NCBI GenBank assembly: GCA_031263625.1
Contig: JAISFK010000473.1
Coordinates: forward strand, 1-7,039
Length of the DNA: 7,039 nucleotides
DNA from: Clostridiales bacterium
GTDB taxonomy: Bacteria > Bacillota > Clostridia > WRLR01
Reading direction: 5' to 3'
Positions within the stretch are counted from its first letter, which is position 1. The number at the start of each line of letters is the position of its first letter. The position numbers and the translations under genes are program-made. The notes beneath the pieces were generated by a model, which had not been told where the DNA came from, searched no databases, and saw nothing but the letters and a program-made list of their open reading frames with translations. Below, in pieces: positions 1-7,039 of this stretch.

Positions 1-49
1 AAATTCAGGCCGGCGGCGCGCAGCTTTTCGGTGGCGGGGGCCAAAAGTG

Positions 50-58
50 TGGTATTAT
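50..58 (+). promoter_or_regulatory. Candidate extended -10 promoter upstream of the flavodiiron gene
   Basis: The sequence TGGTATTAT fits an extended -10 element (TGn followed by TATTAT, one mismatch to TATAAT). It sits in a short AT-rich island within otherwise very GC-rich DNA. No good -35 hexamer lies 16-18 bases upstream, so recognition would rest on the TG extension. Transcription from here would give a GC-rich leader of about 200 nt before the ATG at 267. It could instead belong to an unseen upstream gene or be chance. Confidence 0.35.
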
Positions 59-164
59 TGATTTGACGGCGAAACGCCGGCGCCGAACGCCGATCGCCGG
101 GCGTTGCGCGGGGGGCGCAGGGCGCGGGGGACAGCAAGGCGTGATGCGGCGGTTGCAGGAGTCG

Positions 165-204
165 CGCAGGCGACGCAGGCCGCAGGCGACGCAGGCCGCA
201 GGGC
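165..204. repeat. 16-bp tandem repeat, about 2.4 copies
   Basis: The unit CGCAGGCGACGCAGGC occurs at 165-180 and 181-196 and continues partially after that. A related 12-bp word, GCAGGGCGCGGG, occurs at 117-128 and again at 198-209. The stretch lies in the leader of the flavodiiron gene and has no believable coding potential. It resembles the slippage-prone GC-rich repeats between 1467 and 1684. No regulator site is recognised. Confidence 0.7.
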
Positions 205-266
205 GCGGGCGCTGATGGCGCGATGCTGGCGGGCGCGCGCCAAAATTCAAATCGGGAGGATGCCTC

Positions 267-1466
267 ATGCACGAAATCGCGAAAAACATATACTGGAACG
301 GCATAAAGCACTGGACGCTCCGCAACTTTCACGGGCGCGAGCTCTCAACGCATAGGGCGTCCACATACAACGCCTACATTGTGCGCGACGAAAAAACCGC
401 GCTTATCGATACGGTCTGGGACCCTTTCGCGGACGAGTTCGCCGCGAGCCTTGAAGCCGGCGTGGGCGCCAAGAACATCGACCTGATCGTCATAAACCAC
501 AACGAGCCCGACCACGGCGGATCGCTCGGGCGCGTCATGGAGCTGGTGCCGGAAGGCACGCCTATCTACTGCTCGAAAAACGGGGCGGAGTCGATCAGGA
601 AATACTTCCACCGCGACGACTGGAACATCAACGTCGTGAAGACCGGCGACAGCGTGAGCCTGGGCGGGCGCGAGCTGACGTTCGTCGAGATGCGCCTGAT
701 CCACTGGCCGGACAGCATGATGACGTTCGACAGCGGCGCGGGCGTCCTGTTCTCGAACGACGCCTTTGGCCAGCATTACTGCGCCTCCGGGTTCTTCAAC
801 GACGAGGTTGACGAGTGCGAGCTGTACCAGGAGGCGATCAAGTATTTTGCCAACATACTGGCGCCATACGCGCCGCTTATAGAAAAGAAGCTCGATGAAA
901 TTACCGCGCTTGGCCTGCCCGTCAAGCTGATAGCGCCCAGCCACGGCGTCATTTGGCGCAGGGATCCGCTGCAGATCGTCGGGAAGTACGCCGAGTGGGC
1001 GAAGGCGTATTCGGAGGGCTTCGCCGTCATCGCATACGACTGCCTGTACAATGCCACGCCCGCCATGGCGGCCGCCATAGCGCAGGGCCTGGCCAACAGG
1101 GGCGCCGCGTACAAAATATTCAACACCGGCGGCACGGACATGAGCGACCTGATGACGGACATGTTTTGCGCCAGGGGTATCATCGTCGGGAGCAGCACGG
1201 TCAACAACACGGTCCACCGCTCCATCGCCGGGCTACTGGACGACATCAGGGGACACAGGCTGCGCGGGAAGATCGGGGCGGCGTTTGGCAGCTACGGGTG
1301 GAGCGGCGAGGCGCCAAGGCTCATCAGCGAGCACCTCAAGGGCTCCGGCATCGAGGTGGCCGAGGAGCCCCTGCGCGCGCAGTACGCGCCAACGCCGGAC
1401 GATCTGCGCAAATGCGTGGAGTTCGGGGAGCGGTTCGCGGAAGCCATGGCGGCAAAGCGGGCATAA
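267..1466 (+). CDS. fprA: FprA-type flavodiiron protein (O2/NO reductase)
   Basis: This 399-residue protein is a full-length A-type flavoprotein, a cytoplasmic enzyme that reduces O2 to water and/or NO to N2O using electrons from rubredoxin or another donor. Residues 1-250 form the metallo-beta-lactamase-like diiron domain. Every expected iron ligand is visible: the HxExDH motif (H78, E80, D82, H83), H146 in LIHWPDSM, D165 in SNDAFGQH and H226 in PSHGVIW. Residues 253-390 form the flavodoxin-like FMN domain, with FMN-loop-like segments at 256-264 (YDCLYNATP), 309-314 (SSTVNN) and 340-347 (FGSYGWSG). The first FMN loop departs from the usual T/S-x-Y-G-N/S-T pattern. No rubredoxin or flavin-reductase domain is fused, so it is the two-domain class common in strict anaerobes. 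The ATG at 267 is preceded by GGGAGGA (254-260) at good spacing, and the N-terminus matches the family start. Whether O2 or NO is the main substrate cannot be read from sequence. Confidence 0.95.
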   Translation: MHEIAKNIYWNGIKHWTLRNFHGRELSTHRASTYNAYIVRDEKTALIDTVWDPFADEFAASLEAGVGAKNIDLIVINHNEPDHGGSLGRVMELVPEGTPIYCSKNGAESIRKYFHRDDWNINVVKTGDSVSLGGRELTFVEMRLIHWPDSMMTFDSGAGVLFSNDAFGQHYCASGFFNDEVDECELYQEAIKYFANILAPYAPLIEKKLDEITALGLPVKLIAPSHGVIWRRDPLQIVGKYAEWAKAYSEGFAVIAYDCLYNATPAMAAAIAQGLANRGAAYKIFNTGGTDMSDLMTDMFCARGIIVGSSTVNNTVHRSIAGLLDDIRGHRLRGKIGAAFGSYGWSGEAPRLISEHLKGSGIEVAEEPLRAQYAPTPDDLRKCVEFGERFAEAMAAKRA

Positions 1467-1531
1467 TAGCGACAGGGGACGATGAGGCGGCGCGCCGCAG
1501 GCAGGCGAGCGCGGCGGCAAAGCGGGCATAA
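1448..1531. repeat. Direct repeat of the fprA 3' end including its stop codon
   Basis: The last 16 coding bases of fprA plus the TAA stop (1448-1466, GGCGGCAAAGCGGGCATAA) recur exactly at 1513-1531, offset by 65 bp. A truncated third copy of 14 bp lies at 1646-1659. The 65-bp offset is not a multiple of three, so the second copy is not in the fprA frame. It looks like a partial duplication of the gene end into the spacer. Confidence 0.8.
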
Positions 1532-1684
1532 GCCGGCGCAGGCGGCGGCAGAGCGCGGACGCGGGAGCGGGCAGCTTGGCAGGGGCCGGAGCGCGGGAGC
1601 GGGACGGAAGCGCGGGGCAGCGGCGGCGGCTGGCGCAGGAGCGGCGGCGGCAAAGCGGGAACACGCGGAGGAGGCGGGGATACT
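1467..1684. other. Low-complexity GC-rich intergenic spacer
   Basis: This 218-bp spacer between fprA and the GAP1-like gene is almost entirely built from GCG, GGC, CAG and GGA words. Repeats inside it include CGCGGGAGCGGG at 1560-1571 and 1592-1603, and copies of the fprA 3' end. I see no AT-rich promoter and no hairpin followed by a T-run, so the downstream gene may be reached by read-through from fprA. A 68-codon open frame (1482-1688) encodes only Ala/Arg/Gly-rich low complexity. It ends in a TGA overlapping the TTG start at 1685, but I do not consider it an established gene. Confidence 0.6.
1667..1674 (+). promoter_or_regulatory. Strong Shine-Dalgarno site selecting the TTG start at 1685
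   Basis: GGAGGAGG at 1667-1674 lies 10 bases before the TTG at 1685. Good spacing, together with the start of N-terminal homology right after the TTG (IRQHIFAG...), makes this non-ATG codon the best initiation site. No ATG or GTG in the same frame lies between the preceding stop (1529-1531) and 1685. Confidence 0.75.
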
Positions 1685-4348
1685 TTGATCAGGCAGCACA
1701 TATTTGCCGGCACGGACAGGGGGCTTTTCAGGCAGGACGGCGGCGCGGACACCGTCGCGCGCTCGCGCGGGCTCAGCGATCAGTTCATAACGTCCGTGCT
1801 GCACGCCTACTGCGCCTACGAGCCGCCTTTCAAGCTGAGCGGGTACTTGGAGGAGAACAGGGACCAGTACCCTGTCTCGCTGATCGCGTTCTGGGCGGAT
1901 TCGGGCGAGCTCGTGCTGGGGCGCACGCTGTTCAAGCCCGGCTACCCGGCTTCGCCCAAGCGGCCCGGCGCACCGGGTGCGCCGGGCGCGGGCGGCAACG
2001 GCATGGGAACGGGCACAGGCGGGACAGGCGGCGCTGGAGCTTCCGGGGCAGGCGCGGGCGGGCGCGGGGCGGGCGGCAACGGAACGAACGCGGGCGGCAA
2101 CGGCGCGGGAACGGGCACAGGCGCGGGCGCTGGCGGCGCGGGCGGCAACGGAACGAACGCGACGAACGCGGGCGCTGGCGGCGCTGGAGCAACAGGGCCT
2201 GGCGGCGCGGGAACGGGCACAGGCGCGGGCGCAGCCGGGGCTGGCGGCACCGCCGCTCCGGGCGGATCCGCCTCCGGGGACTCGTTTTTGACGCACCAGC
2301 TCGTGCTGCTGCCGTCCAAGGCCGCCGAGCTCGTGCCGGACATGATGAACCTCCTGTACGTGACCGACTTCCGGTCCGGCTACGAGAACCAGCACGACAC
2401 GAACCTGCCGGAGCTGGCCAGCCTGCATTTTGACGCCGAGGGCTGCAGGCTGGACAACGGCGACCTCGCCCTGCTCAAATACGGCGTGAACGAGAGCGTG
2501 TTCGGCGCCATGCTCGCGGCGCTCATGTCCGCCATCCGCGAGGGCAAGAGCGTGTACGTCGTCCCGAACGTCAAGACGGGCAAGCTCTACGAAACGGCGC
2601 GCTGCATCCTCAAGTTCCTGATAGCCGCGCTGCCGTACTCGTACAGGAAGAAGCTCGGCTTCGCCACATACGTCAGGACGGGCGTTTCACTGCCGCGCGT
2701 GAACCTCTATTTCCTTGAGCGCGACTATGCGTCCTACACGGCGCGGGGCGGCCTGGGCGAGTACGTGTTCGATTTCGCGAACAACGATCTGTGGAAGCCC
2801 GCGAAAAGCGAATCCGACCTGTCGGCACCCATTTATCTGTCGGCCGCCTGGCAGTACAGGAAATCGGCCAAAAAGGCGTTCTTCGACTTCACGGCGGCCG
2901 CCGCCGGCCAGGCGCCCGCGAACATCGACACGCTGAACGCGCTGGCGGCCTTCTGGCTGATCAGCGACGGCCAGAACATGGACGTCTACAAGGACCACCG
3001 GCAGTTCGTCATGACGGCGCTCGCCCAGAGCGCCACGAAGAAGAGCGCGGTCCTGGCGCCGAGGATAAAGGACGTGTTCGCGAGGATCATGGAGCAGGAG
3101 CAGGCGGACACGGGAGCGCGGCAGGGGTATCTCACGGCGCCGCCCGTGATGTCGCAGATCGCCCTGTACGCGGAAAACGCCAAGGACAACGGCATCGACG
3201 AGCAGACGGTGTCCTTTTGCGCCGACAGCGTGGCCGCGGCGCGCGGCGCAGACAGGATCGACTACATCGACGAGCTGTTTTCCCTGCTGAACGCGCGCCC
3301 CCGCATATTCAAGAAGCTACAGGCGCGCCTGAACGAGACGATGGGCGGCGCGCTCGACGGCGTGCTGTTCCACTACGCGATGAAAAGGCTGGAGGCGGCG
3401 ACGACGCCGGCCAAGCTGGTGGACGAGATCGAGTTCTGGTGGGCGAACAACCCCGGCGTGTTCAAGGACGCCGCCATCGCCGGCGCGTTCGCCGGCCGCG
3501 CGAAGAAGATATTCGCCGCGACGAAGGACAAGGCGGTCGAGGGCGCGAAGATGCACACGAGGATGGAATACCTCCTGCGGAACGCCGGGTCGAGCGACGA
3601 CAGGCGGGTCATATTCGACTTCGTGCGCGGCCTGCTGGAGGCGATCGACAGGATCGTGCTGGACTCGCTGACGGGGGACAGCATAACGGTCGAGAGCCTC
3701 CAGGCGCTGAAAATAGACTCGGACGCGCTGAAGGCGGACGACAAGTACAAGGCGCTCGAAGCGCTCAAGGGCTTCGTCTGCTCGGACTCGCAGTATGTCA
3801 TGGACAAGTCGCTGAAAGCGCTCAAGGCCCAGGGGCCGCACGCCTACAAGCGCTACTGCGAGATCGTCAGGCGCCTGCTCGCGCCCCTCATATCCTCCGG
3901 GAACTACGACAAAATCGTGGCCGTGTTCACGGACGACGACGGCGAGGCGCGCTTCGGCGACATCTTCGGCTACATAAACGAAAACAAGAACAAGGGCGAG
4001 TCGTGCAACTTCGTCAAGTGGGCGTTTCGGAGCGAGGCGTTCAGCGGGCAGGACTACTCGAAGTTCAACAACGCGGTCGTGGACTTCTTCTCGCAGTTCA
4101 GCCCCAAGGAGTTCAAGCTGGTTTTCAAGAACTTCGCCTATCTGTACGCGAACCAGGGCGCGGGCATATCGGACAGCGAGAAAAACCTGAAGCACATACT
4201 GGACGTGTTCAGGGGCAGGAACTCGCTCATATCGAAGCCCACCATCACGAAGGACTTCAAGGGGATCGGGACCGTCGCCGTCGTGGCGCTGTCCATAGTC
4301 GTCGGCATCGTGCTGCTCGTGACGCTCGTTTCGATGATGGCGCGCTGA
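1685..4348 (+). CDS. GAP1-like protein (GAP1-N2/GAP1-M-like) with Gly-rich insert and C-terminal membrane anchor
   Basis: This 887-residue protein has no assured function. Its N-terminal part resembles the type 2 N-terminal domain of GTPase-associated protein 1 (GAP1-N2): residues 4-48 have the QHIFAGT...GLF...TVARSRGL...YEPP pattern, residues 76-87 (LVLGRTLFKPGY) look like the 'grs.y' strand, and residues 201-209 (FLTHQLVLL) look like the conserved F-x-H-x-L-V segment. Residues 280-330 fit the following GAP1 region, with the signature LPYSYRKKLGFATY at 316-329. Residues 95-199, between the two halves of the N-terminal domain, are almost only Gly, Ala, Asn and Thr, and must form a flexible loop. 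Residues 380-855 are mostly helical with no motif I recognise. Residues 864-884 are strongly hydrophobic, and with no signal peptide this suggests a tail-anchored protein with its bulk in the cytoplasm. GAP1 proteins are known from predicted GTPase-centred conflict systems (remembered from the literature, not searched). No GTPase gene is seen here. Translation starts at TTG. Confidence 0.8.
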   Translation: MIRQHIFAGTDRGLFRQDGGADTVARSRGLSDQFITSVLHAYCAYEPPFKLSGYLEENRDQYPVSLIAFWADSGELVLGRTLFKPGYPASPKRPGAPGAPGAGGNGMGTGTGGTGGAGASGAGAGGRGAGGNGTNAGGNGAGTGTGAGAGGAGGNGTNATNAGAGGAGATGPGGAGTGTGAGAAGAGGTAAPGGSASGDSFLTHQLVLLPSKAAELVPDMMNLLYVTDFRSGYENQHDTNLPELASLHFDAEGCRLDNGDLALLKYGVNESVFGAMLAALMSAIREGKSVYVVPNVKTGKLYETARCILKFLIAALPYSYRKKLGFATYVRTGVSLPRVNLYFLERDYASYTARGGLGEYVFDFANNDLWKPAKSESDLSAPIYLSAAWQYRKSAKKAFFDFTAAAAGQAPANIDTLNALAAFWLISDGQNMDVYKDHRQFVMTALAQSATKKSAVLAPRIKDVFARIMEQEQADTGARQGYLTAPPVMSQIALYAENAKDNGIDEQTVSFCADSVAAARGADRIDYIDELFSLLNARPRIFKKLQARLNETMGGALDGVLFHYAMKRLEAATTPAKLVDEIEFWWANNPGVFKDAAIAGAFAGRAKKIFAATKDKAVEGAKMHTRMEYLLRNAGSSDDRRVIFDFVRGLLEAIDRIVLDSLTGDSITVESLQALKIDSDALKADDKYKALEALKGFVCSDSQYVMDKSLKALKAQGPHAYKRYCEIVRRLLAPLISSGNYDKIVAVFTDDDGEARFGDIFGYINENKNKGESCNFVKWAFRSEAFSGQDYSKFNNAVVDFFSQFSPKEFKLVFKNFAYLYANQGAGISDSEKNLKHILDVFRGRNSLISKPTITKDFKGIGTVAVVALSIVVGIVLLVTLVSMMAR
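1967..2281 (+). repeat. In-frame Gly/Ala/Asn/Thr-rich repeat tract inside the GAP1-like gene
   Basis: This tract covers codons 95-199 of the GAP1-like gene. Imperfect DNA repeats are visible inside it: an exact 24-bp repeat at 2069-2092 and 2138-2161 (offset 69 bp, 23 codons), and an exact 30-bp repeat at 2101-2130 and 2203-2232 (offset 102 bp, 34 codons). Both offsets are multiples of three, so expansion kept the frame. The peptide is built from short blocks such as GGNGTNA, GTGTGAG and GAGGAG. Charged and hydrophobic residues are almost absent, as expected for a disordered linker. Confidence 0.9.
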
Positions 4349-4357
4349 GATATTTTA

Positions 4358-4366
4358 TGATACAAT
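4358..4366 (+). promoter_or_regulatory. Extended -10 motif in the first repeat copy
   Basis: TGATACAAT fits an extended -10 element (TGn followed by TACAAT, one mismatch to TATAAT). It is identical to the motif at 4475-4483 and lies just after the stop codon of the GAP1-like gene. No -35 hexamer is visible 16-18 bases upstream. If active it would be a second lon promoter, with a leader of roughly 140 nt running through the repeat array. Confidence 0.35.
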
Positions 4367-4474
4367 GTGGCAAAACTGCTGCTGAGATATTTTATGATGC
4401 ACTGAGATATTTTATGATGCGCTGAGATATTTTGTGATGCGCCGAGATGCTTTGCGGCGCGCTGAGATATTTTA

Positions 4475-4483
4475 TGATACAAT
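4475..4483 (+). promoter_or_regulatory. Probable lon promoter, extended -10
   Basis: TGATACAAT in the last repeat copy is an extended -10 element ending 32 bases before the lon ATG. Transcription would begin near 4490 and give a leader of about 26 nt containing the Shine-Dalgarno site. A clear -35 box is missing: the expected region (4455-4461) is GC-rich, with only a weak TTGCGG at 4452-4457 at too long a spacing. No CIRCE inverted repeat or CtsR-type heptad pair is visible, so a classic heat-shock repressor site is not supported. Confidence 0.5.
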
Positions 4484-4500
4484 GTGGCAGGACTGCTACT

Positions 4501-4507
4501 GAGGGAG
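4501..4507 (+). promoter_or_regulatory. Shine-Dalgarno site selecting the lon start at 4516
   Basis: GAGGGAG at 4501-4507 lies 8 bases before the ATG at 4516. This favours 4516 over the in-frame ATG at 4447, which has no ribosome site, lies inside the repeat array and would be upstream of the probable promoter. The out-of-frame ATG at 4511 is too close to the site and does not lead into the Lon frame. Confidence 0.75.
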
Positions 4508-4515
4508 TTGATGGC

Positions 4516-7002
<2,487 letters not shown>

Positions 7003-7017
<15 letters not shown>

Positions 7018-7039
7018 GGGCCGCATGTCAAGGTCTGAG
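7003..7039. repeat. Direct repeat of the lon 3' end including its stop codon
   Basis: CATATCAAGGTCTGAG (7003-7018), which spans the lon stop codon (TGA, 7015-7017), recurs as CATGTCAAGGTCTGAG at 7024-7039, matching at 15 of 16 bases. The 21-bp offset is a multiple of three, so reading past the lon stop would give GPHVKV and then a second in-frame TGA at 7036-7038. The window ends at the last base of this copy, so further copies may follow. Confidence 0.8.

Larger units (their letters stand above)
4339..4500. repeat. AT-rich tandem repeat array spanning the GAP1-like stop codon and the lon promoter
   Basis: The core unit GCTGAGATATTTTATGAT occurs at 4344-4361, 4381-4398, 4401-4418 (first base A), 4421-4438 (one A to G change) and 4461-4478, with a degenerate GC-shifted copy at 4441-4460. 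From 4381 to 4480 the copies are strictly 20 bp apart. The first and last copies belong to a longer unit: 4339-4380 and 4456-4497 match at 40 of 42 bases. The first unit contains the stop codon of the GAP1-like gene (TGA, 4346-4348). No unique spacers separate the copies, so it is not a CRISPR array. Its AT content contrasts sharply with the surrounding genes. Confidence 0.9.

Noticed and set aside
1..66. Tail of an upstream gene
   Set aside because: Short open frames end at 58-60 and 64-66, but too little sequence is present to recognise a product or decide the frame.
86..105. Hairpin AACGCC/GGCGTT as a terminator of an upstream gene
   Set aside because: Short stem with no T-tract, and similar pairings are expected by chance in such GC-rich sequence.
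1292..2428. 378-residue - strand open frame across the spacer and Gly-rich tract
   Set aside because: Composed of low-complexity Ala/Arg/Cys/Pro repeats complementary to the GC-rich repeats, with no family resemblance.
2791..4425. 544-residue + strand open frame overlapping the GAP1-like gene
   Set aside because: Out-of-frame shadow, rich in Arg and Gly, with no domain and no ribosome site. It only runs on into the repeat array.
4439..4460. Terminator hairpin (GCGCCG at 4439-4444 pairing with CGGCGC at 4455-4460)
   Set aside because: The 6-bp stem has a 10-base loop and is not directly followed by a T-run. The nearest T-rich stretch is 8 bases away and belongs to the next repeat copy.
4344..4480. 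CRISPR array
   Set aside because: Copies abut each other at 20-bp period without unique spacers, and no cas gene is present.
4447..4515. Upstream in-frame ATG giving Lon 23 extra residues
   Set aside because: The extra residues are translated repeat sequence, there is no Shine-Dalgarno site, and the start precedes the probable promoter at 4475-4483.

Overview
The window carries three complete genes, all on the + strand, in a GC-rich genome (roughly 65% G+C by eye). Coding regions favour G/C-ending codons, but AGG (Arg) and ATA (Ile) also recur. The gene content (an anaerobe-type flavodiiron protein, a Lon protease with a typical bacterial layout, and a large GAP1-like protein with a TTG start) suits an anaerobic bacterium, perhaps a high-GC member of the Clostridia or another gut/sediment anaerobe. 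The sequence alone does not fix the lineage.

Layout. Positions 1-266 are a GC-rich leader with a candidate extended -10 promoter (50-58) and a short 16-bp tandem repeat. Positions 267-1466 encode an FprA-type flavodiiron protein (O2/NO reductase) with all the expected iron ligands. Positions 1467-1684 are a low-complexity GC-rich spacer that includes a copy of the 3' end of the flavoprotein gene. Positions 1685-4348 encode an 887-residue protein whose N-terminal third resembles the GAP1-N2/GAP1-M domains (GTPase-associated protein 1) known from predicted prokaryotic conflict systems. It is split by an in-frame glycine-rich insert of about 105 residues and ends in a single C-terminal membrane anchor. 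Positions 4339-4500 are an AT-rich array of roughly 20-bp repeats that starts inside the end of that gene and carries the probable lon promoter. Positions 4516-7017 encode Lon protease with a complete AAA+ module and Ser-Lys catalytic dyad, plus an acidic C-terminal tail. The window ends just past lon.

How they fit together. The flavodiiron protein (oxidative/nitrosative stress) and Lon (protein quality control) are both stress-response housekeeping functions. The GAP1-like gene between them is the accessory element. It may be read through from fprA, since no convincing promoter is visible between them, whereas lon appears to have its own promoter within the repeat array. No GTPase or other known GAP1 partner lies inside the window.

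The most unusual signal is that the sequence spanning the stop codon of each of the three genes is repeated just downstream: 19 identical bp for fprA, a 42-bp unit with 40 matches plus 20-bp tandem copies for the GAP1-like gene, and 15/16 bp for lon. This looks like a recurrent process acting at gene 3' ends in this genome.
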